64,000 nt of DNA from Paralvinella palmiformis (taxonomy: Eukaryota > Annelida > Polychaeta > Terebellida > Alvinellidae): positions 941,001 through 1,005,000 of the forward strand of contig JAODUP010000156.1 of NCBI GenBank assembly GCA_025642065.1, written 5' to 3'. Positions 15,001 through 25,083 of the stretch are shown here, one piece after another. The notes under the pieces are model-generated. The model was not told the origin of the DNA. It did no database searches and saw nothing but the letters and a program-made list of their open reading frames with translations. The position numbers and the translations under genes are program-made. Numbering within the stretch: the first letter of the stretch is position 1; the number at the start of each line of letters is the position of its first letter.

Positions 15001-15440
15001 AAACGGGAAGCAGACCGATTGAACAACTTCAAAAATATATGGTTTTCAGAACTTATTTATTGTGTTTTTAGGAAACAGGTCAGTACAGCGATATGTCATT
15101 GTGAAATTTCAGTATAGTGGTTATACATACACATATACTGATTCATTGAAATATGCAAACTCCTATTGTAAACAATGTCGCCGGAAATGATAAGCTGATA
15201 ATGATAATTCTGGTCTCCCGTCTTTCTAGCCCATGTGTTCGTATCCGTGTCACAACGACCTGGTATTTAGATCCTGCACATTGTTGTAGCCATCAATATT
15301 TATGTGTAATTTCAACATTTATTTTACCTTGGGCCGATGGGAAGACGTTACATCGACCCCCCAAATTTCACACGTAATTATATGCTTTATATAATATATA
15401 ATTAAGTTATTGTATGATGTACTATTAGTGGAATTTGGAC

Positions 15441-15488
<48 letters not shown>

Positions 15489-16125
15489 GATTAACTAATT
15501 ATCCAAAATGTTGGATTCCATGCACTGAATTTGATGTAACTGTAATAGGTACATGACAAAAAAATTAAAGATAGAGCACCAATTTTTAATACTGATTGAA
15601 GAATAAGAATCAAACATTCCAATGGTATTTGTTTCATGATTATAGCTCAAATATTAAGGAAGTTAGAGACTTTTTACTTCTTCAAAAATGTCAAATTTAT
15701 GGTTACTTATTTAACATGGAAATGAATGGGAAGGTCTGTGACCTCAAATCCAATTTAAACAAAAATTTACATAACTCTCTTAATATTCAATGAAATGGCT
15801 TGTCTAAATAACTAAGTGATGTCTAGATAACTACTGATGTCTAAAAAACTAATTGATGTCTAAAAAACTAACTGATGTCTAAATAATTAAATAAGTAACT
15901 GTACAAATTGTAAACCAAATTAGATCTAGATAATAAGATATACTCCCACTCACACTGTCAAGAAGTTCATCGAGTGCCAGGCTTAAAATAACCGCCTTTT
16001 TAATTGATAACTGTTTTCATAATTATATCTCAACCTCGTACCTTATACATCTCGAAAATCTCATGTTTTTCAGCGTATGTAGCAAAAGCAGGAGGTATAC
16101 GAAGCGGTCGTTTTGATGCGTCCAT
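5363..16125 (-). CDS. AK8: Adenylate kinase 8, complete, nine coding exons
   Basis: Nucleoside monophosphate kinase with two adenylate-kinase domains; the family is linked to motile cilia. Coding exons (minus): 16125-16042, 11307-11223, 10265-9951, 9426-9355, 9207-9007, 7824-7693, 6937-6848, 6749-6608, 5681-5363. All junctions are GT-AG and in phase, giving 479 aa, which I recall as the human AK8 length. Walker A motifs are GPPASGK (residues 64-70) and GATGSGKG (275-282). The typical NMP-kinase phrases KKGWVMDTFP and SRGWVLHGYPR follow each P-loop. The C-terminus has DQDPHTVFESIES, characteristic of AK8. The start codon opens MDASKRPLRIPP, matching the family N-terminus, and is the first ATG after the promoter. 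The gene is head to head with CFAP77. Intron 1 holds a LINE fragment and intron 8 a minisatellite. The assignment is firm; exon edges were set by eye. Confidence 0.96.
5799..6101. repeat. Minisatellite in AK8 intron 8
   Basis: About a dozen degenerate copies of a 22-23 bp unit (roughly CACCTTTCTATAATCTTGTG plus AT), with shortened ~15 bp copies in the middle that lack the TGTGAT half. Many junctions form the palindrome GTGATCAC. Confidence 0.9.
6581..6600. repeat. (AT)n tract next to the AK8 exon 8 donor
   Basis: About ten TA units ending at 6600; the exon 8 splice donor occupies 6602-6607 on the minus strand, so the repeat lies at the very start of intron 8. Confidence 0.9.
8638..8765 (-). 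repeat. SINE-associated middle module, solitary copy in an AK8 intron
   Basis: Resembles 35450-35590, which lies inside a long SINE family 1 copy: shared CATGGTCTGTAATTTA-like, GGTGACTAATTCTTAATAAA-like and AACCTTGCCACTTGCC-like blocks. A weaker relative is at about 56630-56740. Confidence 0.6.
10335..10840 (+). repeat. Two direct copies of an AT-rich repeat in AK8 intron 2
   Basis: About 10335-10480 and 10692-10840 align loosely with each other through blocks such as ATCAAATGAAAC, GCATGATT and AGTGATTTAAAT. A third copy in the opposite orientation is at about 62333-62430. The bases between them (to 11000) also carry a stretch resembling the GGGGTCAATTC elements at 18.6 and 23.0 kb. Confidence 0.5.
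11986..12030. repeat. (AT)n-(CA)n microsatellite
   Basis: About 18 TA units followed by a short CA run, in AK8 intron 1. Confidence 0.9.
13722..14560 (-). mobile_element. L2/CR1-like LINE 3' fragment, decayed, in AK8 intron 1
   Basis: On the minus strand the frame reads HHLYADDTQVYIS, the reverse-transcriptase active-site box, then SWLDYCNSLLYNI, then after a frame change VPLLKSLHWLPVQSRIIFKF and LWNSLPGHVKSSN, the usual C-terminal segment of L2-type LINE reverse transcriptases. The 3' end carries a 'GGCACTATAGAAATTTG' tail followed by (TTA)n. The segment between YADD and the downstream box is shorter than usual, so there is an internal deletion besides the frame changes. It closely matches the split LINE at 35905-38235. 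Confidence 0.85.
15445..15484. repeat. (AT)n microsatellite
   Basis: About 20 uninterrupted AT units in AK8 intron 1. Confidence 0.95.
15800..15890. repeat. Short tandem repeat, ~20-22 bp unit
   Basis: Four to five copies of a unit like CTAACTGATGTCTAAAAAA in AK8 intron 1, close to exon 1. Confidence 0.75.
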
Positions 16126-16161
16126 CTTGACTTACAGTTGCTTCAGATTGTTATCCTCCCA

Positions 16162-16174
16162 GTTGCTTAGAAAC
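16162..16174. promoter_or_regulatory. X-box (RFX site) upstream of AK8
   Basis: GTTGCTTAGAAAC fits the ciliary X-box consensus GTYDCY-N-RRNAAC at every position. It lies 37 bp upstream of the AK8 ATG. Confidence 0.65.
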
Positions 16175-16528
16175 GAGAAGCATACGAGTTTATTGAAGTG
16201 TTCGAGTTTGTGATGTTTTTTTTTTCTCTTTTCCTTTTCTTATTCATTATTGGCATTTATTAGTTGAAATGAATTTCTTTTGAGATAACGTATGCTCAGA
16301 GGGCTATTTAAAATTTAATATCGTTGTTTTAAGCTAAACCTTGAAATATGCTATGGCTGTTTTATAAGTCAAATAATCTTATGAATATGAAAATTTGTAA
16401 AGATATAAATTATTAAGTATTTTTTTTCTGTTATGACAAAATGAACTTGTTAATTCTCTCGATAAACCTACTGCCTTTTTTTAAATTAGTTATCTTAACT
16501 CGAACATGGTAATTGCCTCACGAACAGG

Positions 16529-16538
16529 TCTCGCGAGA
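16529..16538. promoter_or_regulatory. TCTCGCGAGA palindrome (BANP/CGCG element)
   Basis: Exact 10-bp match to the CGCG element bound by BANP in vertebrate CpG-island promoters. The surrounding bases are unusually CpG-rich for this window. It lies about 120 bp upstream of the CFAP77 ATG. Confidence 0.6.
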
Positions 16539-16555
16539 ATATGCGAGATCATCCT

Positions 16556-16569
16556 GTTGCTACGGTAGT
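16556..16569. promoter_or_regulatory. X-box-like site near CFAP77
   Basis: GTTGCTACGGTAGT resembles the palindromic X-box GTTGCC-AT-GGTAAC with four mismatches. It is weaker than the site at 16162 and about 90 bp upstream of the CFAP77 ATG. Confidence 0.4.
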
Positions 16570-16657
16570 TATGACACCAGTTTGGGAGACTTTACTTCTC
16601 AGACATGTTATAGTGTTTTTTTCATTACTTTCTCTGTTGCATTAACTGTGTTTAATT

Positions 16658-19600
16658 ATGGCTGGAACAGTTGCACTCCCAGAGGCCTTTGATTTTACGG
16701 CCACTGGCATCCTTGGTGAGAAAAGGGATACTATGCTAGAAAACCAACTACTCTTACGTGTAAGTAGATCTATTCAGTTTCATTTCACTATCATTTGTAT
16801 GAACCATTTATATATTTCTGCCTTGTACATTTACATAATCGAAATCTGGACAGAGCATGTACGCGCCCGAACTCGGTTTGTTTACGACGTATCCCGTTCC
16901 TATACTGACCGCGTGGTAATTTCGCCTTAATGAAGATGGGGTCAGTCATTTCTGCTAGCTAACTTTATTTGAGGGGGAAGAACGAACAGTTCTGGTGATA
17001 CAGCTGCCCGTTCACTACACAGCAGTAATATGTTAAAATTCCAGTTACCTGTATAAAATGGAAGGGAAGAGAAATGCAGTCACTCAATATGATAGGGAGC
17101 ACTGCATGTTGACAAAACTATGTCATTAATAAATAAAATTTGATAAGTGGGTATACATGCATTATAACAGCTATTAGAGTTAAATATACATTTGCAGGGG
17201 AGTCTGATAGTCACCAGTCTATTACAACTAATGTGATGTTAAGTTACCAAAGCTAAGACAATAATTATGATATAAAGTGAATATTAATAATAAATAATAC
17301 AAGAGTTACTAAAATAAAAACACATCACAGTTCATAAAACAAAGCACCATTTAGCATCATACATAAGATCTGCAGCAGAATGGTAGAATACAATAATAGT
17401 TATGATTATTTCCCATAAAATTATGTCAGATGAAATACAATAAAATACAGTAAAACGTTTTTATTAATGCCCAGATATTAGAAAACTCCCATATACTTGA
17501 TCCCGTTATGTTATTTTTACAATGTATTTAATTATTATATCAGATCAAAAGATCAGTGTCAATCATTTTCTGTCCTAGGAGTCAAACTTTAAAAGAACTT
17601 GTTACAAAGTAACAAAGCAGTTCTTTTTATTATAATTATTTTAGTACTTCTCTGTAATTAGAAAAAGAGGTAAATTTGGTCTGAGATATATATAATTCTA
17701 TCTGATAAAAATAAGCCAATGGAAATGTTTTCAGTAATTACATACTTATTACACTTATTTTCAGTTATTCACTTAATGTATGTAGACAATACCCAGTTTA
17801 ACAGTAATGTGGTGCCCTCTGGTGGATGTCAGTATTATAATGGTAGTCAGAACACCTAGGTGACCAAATTCATGAAGATCAGTAAATATGAATATATCTA
17901 TTTTAAGGTATGCATGTGTCAGTATGCATGCATGTGTGTTGATCTGATTTTATATACACACGTGAATGCATGCATGCATGCACACACACAGAATGCACAC
18001 CTACAAATAGATTTATTGTTTTATCTCAAAAACATTTCCAGTAGTAACTGAATGTCAGATGACCAACACTAAATGACATATTGTTTGACTTATAAGTGGC
18101 CACTTGTTCAGCAGATTATATTAGATTATTCCAGATCTCTGTTAACTAGTTTGGCATAGTGCCACGCGTTGGTGCCATATTTACCAATGCGTGCATTGTT
18201 TATCCTTTAATCAGTTCATACAGAAAGTATGAACCAATACTTGCTGAAATAAGTTGTTGAATCCTGTTAAATGTGGCCAACAGACTTCTCAACATTGATA
18301 ACAATGGTTTAACTTCATGGTGCTATTGAACTTGGGTTATGTTGATTTACCTATGAATTGTGCCAGGTATCATAAATCTATCAACTGAGGGATTATCTTG
18401 TTATCCATCTTTTGGTGGCATATAATTTGTATATCGTCAGTTTACCTCATGGCACCCAAGAATTTGGCATACACCTGAACAATCAATCATACAATTATAC
18501 TATAAAAAACTGAACTGAACTGTGTTTTGCACTCCACTGAACTAAATGTACAAGATAGCAGACATGGGGTCAATTCAATTCTGAAATTTGTGATTGATGG
18601 GCAATTCCTGAATTGGAATTGCTTATTTAAAAAAAATGGAATTGGAATTGATAAATTTGGAATTGAAGTTTGCTACAAAAAATTTAAATCCACAAATTAA
18701 TTTACCATTTACAGTGATTTTTTAATTCAGAAATATTCCTTCCATGACAATCCTACTTGGAGTATAAACTACTCAGAGTATGTATTCCAAGCAGGTACTC
18801 AGAGTAGGTACTCTGAGTGATTGGAGTAGGTAAAAAATGGAATTGGAACTGATAGATTTGGAATTGATAAATTTGATTTGATTGACCAAATGGAATTAAT
18901 TGGAATTGACAAAATGGAAAGTGGTGCTGCTGATCTTATCAGAAATGTGTTTATAATATTTTATCATCCAGACTGAGCTTAGTCACCCAATGAAACGTGG
19001 ATACACCGAATATCCGGGAAGATCATTCTGCTATGGGAAACCAAATGCTCCCAAAGATGGTGGCGCTGCTGAAGGTGATTCTTTAATATCTCATTTTTAA
19101 CAACGCAGTATTCTGAGATCCATCTGTCAGAGATGGCTTCAAGTAGTTGACAAACTGAATGCTTAAGTATTGCATTTACTGTATTTGGACCTTTGCTTGC
19201 CTTTTGTCCAATGGCTGTGCTAATCCAAAGTTCTTTTTGAAGTTTTTGTTAAATATTTACTACTGTGTAAAGAATTGTGAACTCTGACTTGCACTAATGT
19301 TTATTGTTATTTTTTTTTACAAAAAGCTTAACAGATTTAGGAATAAATGATAGTACACTGATAGCATATATCATCTAAAATAAAATTGATTTTGTTTAAA
19401 AAGTGAGTGATCTAGGTCATTTAGAATTTTTAAGTGAAATAAATAAATAAACTTATTGCATGTTGATTTAAAAAAAAATTCTATATTTCTAGCTTTAAGT
19501 GGATGGCCAAGTGGTGGTCTTTATTTCCACAGGAAGAGAGAAGGTAGTCAGGACATGCGGCCAGAAAGAGACTTCATGGCATTGAATAGATCAGCCGTCC

Positions 19601-20781
19601 AAGCAGGTCTAACCAACTCGCGTGAATACTCACAGTTCAGGAGTACACATGACATCAGACGCAAGGTTCCAACGGAGAGTGAAGAGAAAAAGACAAGTCG
19701 TCGTTTGCCACCAGATATGGTCTATGGTATTGCAACGAGGTGATGTCCTGTTTTAGTTATTTTGCAATAATTGTTTCTTCTCGTACAATGTTAGGCTTGT
19801 TTATAAGAATTGTATAATTGTTCCCGAAAGAATATAAGTCATTGTTTCCCAACACCACGCTAGCTGATTTAATGCCATTTGAATTTGTTTTCAGAATAAT
19901 AATACCTTCTGAGGTACATGTGTAGAACAGTTTGAGAGAGTTTAAACTATGATATGTTTGATTAGCATAAATTTAAAGTAGTGAATTATGTTATCAGTGC
20001 TGATACATTGGTCCATGAAATTTAAAGATGTTTTACAAAATAACAAATCATACATTTCTGTCATAACGACAGTCTAGAGTCTGTTCTTTGTTTTTACGTT
20101 TAGATTTTATATATGAGTGCTGCATTCTGATTCCAGTAATTCAATGTTTGTCGGTGAATTATATTTTTAGGCCTGCAACACCAATACATGACTTACTAGA
20201 ACACAGATATCAAGATCGGTGGGTCAATGAACGTCGTTCACTCGAGCTTTCTAAAAGAAAGAAGGACCACTCTAAGGTAGATATTGTTTCAAATAACAAC
20301 AATTATTGTTTCACAGTCGAACATCTATTGTGTGACATTCATGGCCTTTTCCTTCAACAGAAGCTGGTTCCTGGTCAAGTTTATGATACACGAGCATCAA
20401 TTCTGAGATCTTACCAGGTTCCCGTTGAATTGGCACCACTTTGGCATATGCCAAAATTTGCAAATAAGGTGATTATTTCATATTCGTATATCTTTTCTTA
20501 ATAGCTTTTTTCCGTTGTTCATTCATTAATTCATGAATTATCTTTCAATCCTCATAGAAATAAATGGTCCCTTAAAATCGCCGATAACTGGAAGGGATTT
20601 TACTGGATGTGTACATTTGTTTGACATTATATGAAGTATTCCTTCCATGTAGGCGAGCCCGCATCTGGAAACGTTCCGTTCAGCACCAGCACGTGAACAG
20701 GCCTTCTCTAATTACCAGTCAGACAAAATTGGAAGACAGGGTTTGTTTGGTCATGGCATATATGAACCAGCCAAAAACTAG
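16658..20781 (+). CDS. CFAP77: Cilia and flagella associated protein 77, complete, six exons
   Basis: Axonemal protein of the DUF4483 family; in Tetrahymena CFAP77 is reported at the outer junction of doublet microtubules. Exons: 16658-16759, 18972-19074, 19493-19739, 20171-20276, 20361-20468, 20653-20781. All have GT-AG junctions and continuous phase, giving 264 aa. Recognisable phrases, in order: LSHPMKRGYTEYPGRSFCYG, ALSGWPSGGLYFHRKREGS, RRLPPDMVYGIATRPATPIH, DLLEHRYQDRWVNER, and the C-terminal GRQGLFGHGIYEPAKN. The ATG at 16658 sits just downstream of the shared promoter and opens MAGTVALPEAFDF. No signal peptide or membrane segment is seen, consistent with an axonemal protein. The divergent neighbour AK8 is also a cilium gene. 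Intron 1 contains a perfect CTCF core motif. I am confident of the family and slightly less so of the exact last-exon stop. Confidence 0.92.
17811..17825 (-). promoter_or_regulatory. CTCF core motif in CFAP77 intron 1
   Basis: On the minus strand CCACCAGAGGGCACC matches the CTCF core consensus CCASYAGRKGGCRSY at all 15 positions. Occupancy cannot be judged from sequence. Confidence 0.5.
18555..18915 (+). mobile_element. MITE-like element of the GGGGTCAATTC family, right end degraded
   Basis: Begins GACATGGGGTCAATTC, is full of GGAATTGGAATTGATAAATT-like motifs and includes a central tract of GTACTC/GAGTAC repeats. It is the reverse-complement relative of 23007-23378. Located in CFAP77 intron 1. 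Confidence 0.6.
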
Positions 20782-21616
20782 AACTTTCACTAATACTGTG
20801 AGTCAGTGAAACATGAAATTTTTTTAAATGCTAGAGCACAGCAGCTATCCATACCATTATATGATGTTAATCACCTTTTTTGTTGTCAGTAGACGTTAAC
20901 TGATTAACACCGTTAAGTATTGTTTGTTCGTATGCTGAAAATTTCAAGTAATCCCTTTTTCTTTCACGTCAAGTATCTTCGTCTCATGAACAGGTGAAAG
21001 TTTTATGTCACATTGAAAAGAAATCACCATTTAGTGTGTGTGCATGTTGTGTTTGTGTGTATACTAAATTGAAGTAAACATATTTCTTAAGGAATACTTC
21101 AAAGTTATTTATTTGTGTGTTGTTATACCACTTGGTCTCAGATCAAATTAAAGAAATAATACTTTTCTGTATAATTTCCTTTTGTTACTTAGACTGTTAT
21201 ATACAATATCTGTTAGTAATAATTCGCTATTACTGTACCAAAGCTATGTAGGTAGGAGTAGAATAATATATAATGTTTATATTTCATTTGTGACACTGTT
21301 TTATATTTTTGTGACTGTTTGGTCAAAAGTATGTATATTTTTAAGAATGCAGGTACACATTTTACATGTAGTGATCTCAGAAACAGTATTATATGAAGTC
21401 TGACCTGTAAATTTATACTTTTTAAAATATCACTTATATATGCTAATTTTATTGTATATTGTTAGTCTATGCATTCTGCCAAAACCTTTCAGCAGTATTA
21501 CCTTTTTTCTGTTATTTTTTTGTAGTTTGCAGATCGACGAGCTTAACGAAAAGACAAATTTTGTGATAGTTAATATTATAGATTAGTATTTACAGATGTG
21601 ACAGTATTTACACATA

Positions 21617-21622
21617 AATAAA
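21617..21622 (+). terminator. Candidate CFAP77 poly(A) signal
   Basis: AATAAA about 835 bp after the CFAP77 stop. AT-richness makes chance matches likely, so this is tentative. Confidence 0.25.
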
Positions 21623-21849
21623 ATATTGTTAAACCAAATAATTAAACCAAATAACACACACACACACACACACACATATTTCAACTAATTTTTTCAACTT
21701 TTTTGTTTAATGAGATTATCTACTTTTCAGTCATAATATTAAAAGGGGAAAACTCTTATGACATTATGCCATATTAGTAAATTTAATTTCAGTATCTAAG
21801 GTACAACAATGCATATTTTATTTGCGTACATGCTTTGTCACACAAAAGG

Positions 21850-21906
21850 ACACTGAATGGCCTAAATTGTGCCGATGTGTCGTTAAACAACATTCATCCA
21901 TCATCC
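21850..21906 (+). repeat. Dispersed repeat tail (partner at 41032-41092, minus)
   Basis: ACTGAATGGCCTAAATTGTG followed by CCGATGTGTCGTTAAACAAC and CATTCATCCATC. The reverse complement recurs at 41032-41092. The form suggests the 3' end of a retroposon. Confidence 0.7.
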
Positions 21907-23006
21907 ATCCTTTGTCACACAAAAATACATACTACTCGTCCAGCTTGATAAAGAGTTTTCAAGCAAAATGATGTTTTTCGTATATGGCACTAACTAAATT
22001 ATTTACGATGTGTCAGATAGTTTCTGTTATAAAAAGAGCTTCATGGCTGTTAGTTTGTTATGTAATAATTAACACGTTAACGTACTCGTATACCTATCTA
22101 TTTAGGTTATTGTTCCAAGAGTATAATGTTATTTGTTTTACATTTGTTTGGCTGTACACCATTCATTCAATTACTATGTCCTGATTAATTAAAAATTAAT
22201 TATTGATAATAATGTATCGTACCAGTACTATGTTTACAGATCTGATATTTACTACTATCAAGGAAACGAAATACTAATACCGTACTCAGAATGTATTGGA
22301 TGTAAATTAGTTAAGTGTAGAAACCAGCCTCGGCTATAGCTACATATGGTGTAGAAATATGCTGAATATTTCTGAGATTGGTTTAAGTCATATTATTATG
22401 GGGATATTTTGAATAAAAATGTCAACACATTAGTTTTCTCTGGTTATGTAAAAAAGAAAAATAGCATAACACACAAATACATACACACCACTCGTGTTGT
22501 AGACACAGTAAAGGATAAAACATTCTAATGCAAAATCCACTGGAAATTGAGAGAAACTTGAATGATAACTGCTGCCATGTGGTGGTATACATGTATACTT
22601 CGCAACAATGAGACATTTACTGCCATTTTATGAGCAGGTCAAACAACTGAACAAAAATATGTTGGAAATCCGAGTTTATTTGCATTAAGAAAAGCATATA
22701 TAAAATATAATATTTACCTGTCCCAATCAATTATCTAAGTGAAAATACACAAACTCCTTATACTGTTAACACAAAAATACATACCTTTTATCATAATAAC
22801 ACTAATAGCATTACACTAGTGATGTGATTTTATAACCAGTTTCACTTTATATTATAAATAAATTAATATTCTTCCGGCTAGTTTTACATAAAATAGAATC
22901 AGAACTTGTGTACCTAAACCTCAGCTGAAATGTGAATTAGTTCTAAATAATGGACACAGTCATTATATTAGATTAAAGTGTGATAAATATTAATATCTAT
23001 AGATTA

Positions 23007-23378
23007 GACATCGGGTCAATTCCATTTTTCCAATTCCACTCCAATCCATTTGGTCAATTCCAATTCCACATCAAATTGATCAATTCCAAGTTTTCCAGTT
23101 CCGTTTTTTAACGACTGTTTTACCCACCACTTTTGACCATAAGTAGGTACTCGGATCACCTACTCCGAGTACCTACTTGGAACACCTACTCCAAGTAGTT
23201 TATATTCCAAGTAGGATTGTCATAGAAGAAATATTTCTGTATTAAAAAATTAAATGATAAATTAATTTGCGGATTAAATTGGTTTGTAGGAAATTTCAAT
23301 TCCAATTCAAAATTTATCAATTGCAATTCAATTTTTTTAATAAATAATCAAATCCAACTGAATTGACCCCACGTCTGG
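23007..23378. mobile_element. MITE-like element with ~17-bp terminal inverted repeats
   Basis: The left end reads AGACATCGGGTCAATTC and the right end, reverse-complemented, AGACGTGGGGTCAATTC. About 370 bp, no coding capacity, with internal AATTCCAATTCC repeats and a CTACTCCGAGTACC palindromic core. Related to 18555-18915. Confidence 0.7.
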
Positions 23379-23917
23379 ATTAGACAAAAGTATTCGACAT
23401 TTTACAATTAGTAAACATAACAAGATAAGAACAATAAACAAAGTATCTACAGGTATGATATGTATATAATACCAATACTGTATGGAAACAAGGCAACTGT
23501 CAGCTGAATTAACCAATACGGTGACATTTGAGATTCCATACAAATGCAGGAAATTGCACATGACAAGACTTTTAAAAGCTTTGTGTGATAATCTTATTCA
23601 TGAATACAGCACTTAGTAAATTAAACAATACCATAACATGATATCTTACTGGTATGATTAACATCTAACGGTCAGTTAGTAATATTTATAACCTGGGAAA
23701 AATATTGTTATGGGTGTCTTGGTTACACTGTGTGTGTTGAGTTGATTAGCCTCAGCACTGGTCACACCCTGGACATAAACCCGAAGGGCTGATGCGAAGC
23801 AAAGCATATCCCACAAACACAGCTATAACCTGGATTCAAATCAACAAGCTGGAATTTTGTAGTTTAATGCTTTAACCATTACACCATCAGAATATCTTGT
23901 ATACACGTGTACAATGT

Positions 23918-24013
23918 CACTGTTTTACGGCCACTTTTGTGCACAAGGTCGGCTAAATGGGCAAAGCGACATCCAACGGTCATGAGGCAAAGTGAAAGAT
24001 GAAACACGCTTCT
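23918..24013 (-). repeat. SINE family 1 fragment
   Basis: TGTTTTACGGCCACTTTTGT through the GGCTAAATGGGC and GAGGCAAAGTGAAAGATGAA blocks shared with the full copies. Confidence 0.75.
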
Positions 24014-24483
24014 AACATAGCTCTGTGTATGTGTGTGTGTGTATGTACGCAAACACATTACTGCAACTATGTGTAGGCACACCTATCAGCATGTATTTAA
24101 GTTTGCCTACATTCCCACAAACTAATCCATCTAAGCTAAACCAATAAAGCATACAATTAAAACAGAGAAATTCCAGTATATGTGTTTAAAATGCATCTAA
24201 ATTATTATGAGAATATAATACACCAGAATATAACATTATAATAAAACAAAGTGACGATAATAAAATATCAGAAATATAACAATACTGAGAGATAATTATA
24301 TAAATATAAATAATATCTGAGATTCATCATAATTAACATTTGAAATTGATTATAGAAATAATTCTTTTAAACTCAAACACACATCAATTATTACACCACA
24401 ATGTAAACACAAAATACTGCATGGGACCCTAATATTTGGGCCAACAACGTATGATATGAGATTTTTATGTGACTTTAGTGCAA

Positions 24484-24600
24484 AGAGTAGGACTAAATGT
24501 GCCAGAGTAGGACTAAATGTACCAGAGTAGGACTAAATGGGCCAGAGTAGGATTAAATGGGCCAGACAACCTTCAAAGCTATTGAGGCAAAATTAAAAGA
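24484..24600 (-). repeat. SINE fragment with four tandem copies of a 20-bp internal segment
   Basis: AGAGTAGGACTAAATGTGCC is repeated four times (24484-24563, last copies with GGGCC), followed by the next normal SINE block (AACCTTCAAAG...GAGGCAAAAT). The unit corresponds to the GGTAGGCTAAATGGGCCGAG part of the SINE body. Confidence 0.75.
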
Positions 24601-24794
24601 ACAAACATCATTCAGCCATCTTTATGGTCAGGTTTGAACCCTGATACCATAGTAATATGCCCAACCGCAAATCAGTATGGCCCAGACCTATAGGTAGAAC
24701 TCAGATTGTGGCTAGCATGTATAGCTAACATGGCTGTCTCCACAACAGTGTACTATAGATCACATCTAATGATCTGTACATCACTGCAACACAG

Positions 24795-24968
24795 ATGTTC
24801 AGAATAGGGGATAAAACCCCAGTACAGCCCGAGTTTCTCTTGAGAGTATCAGGCAGCAAGGCTAAACAAAGGCCGGCCACTCACTCACTCACTCACTCAC
24901 TCACTCACTCACTCACTCACTCACTCACTCACTCACTCACTCACTCACTCACTCACTCACTCACTCAC
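24795..24968 (+). repeat. SINE family 3 with (ACTC)n tail
   Basis: A short body ending AGGCAGCAAGGCTAAACAAA passes into about 22 ACTC units (24880-24967). Similar bodies with the same tail occur at 44335-44555, 45190-45544 and 50780-50870. Confidence 0.65.
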
Positions 24969-25083
24969 CCTGACCGCCCCCCCACCTAAACGTAAAAGTC
25001 ATTGGCTGGCTGAAACATTTGGTATTGTTTATTATAAAATTAATTAGTTTAAACTAATAGACTAATTAGTAACAATAAACCTA

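Larger units (their letters stand above)
16126..16657. promoter_or_regulatory. Bidirectional promoter between AK8 and CFAP77
   Basis: The two ATGs are divergent and 532 bp apart. The interval holds two X-box-like sites (16162-16174 and 16556-16569) and a perfect TCTCGCGAGA palindrome (16529-16538). X-boxes bind RFX factors, the standard regulators of cilium genes, which fits both products. Transcription start sites cannot be read from the sequence. Confidence 0.75.
20782..25083. other. Intergenic region, CFAP77 3' side to the next gene
   Basis: No coding gene was recognised. It contains a candidate CFAP77 poly(A) signal (AATAAA, 21617-21622), a shared repeat tail (21850-21906), a MITE (23007-23378), SINE remnants (23735-24013, 24484-24600) and a SINE with a long (ACTC)n tail (24795-24968). 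Confidence 0.6.

Noticed and set aside
24880..24968. Open frames encoding long HSLT repeats at 24.8, 45.4 kb
   Set aside because: They are translations of (ACTC)n microsatellite, open in several frames by repetition alone.
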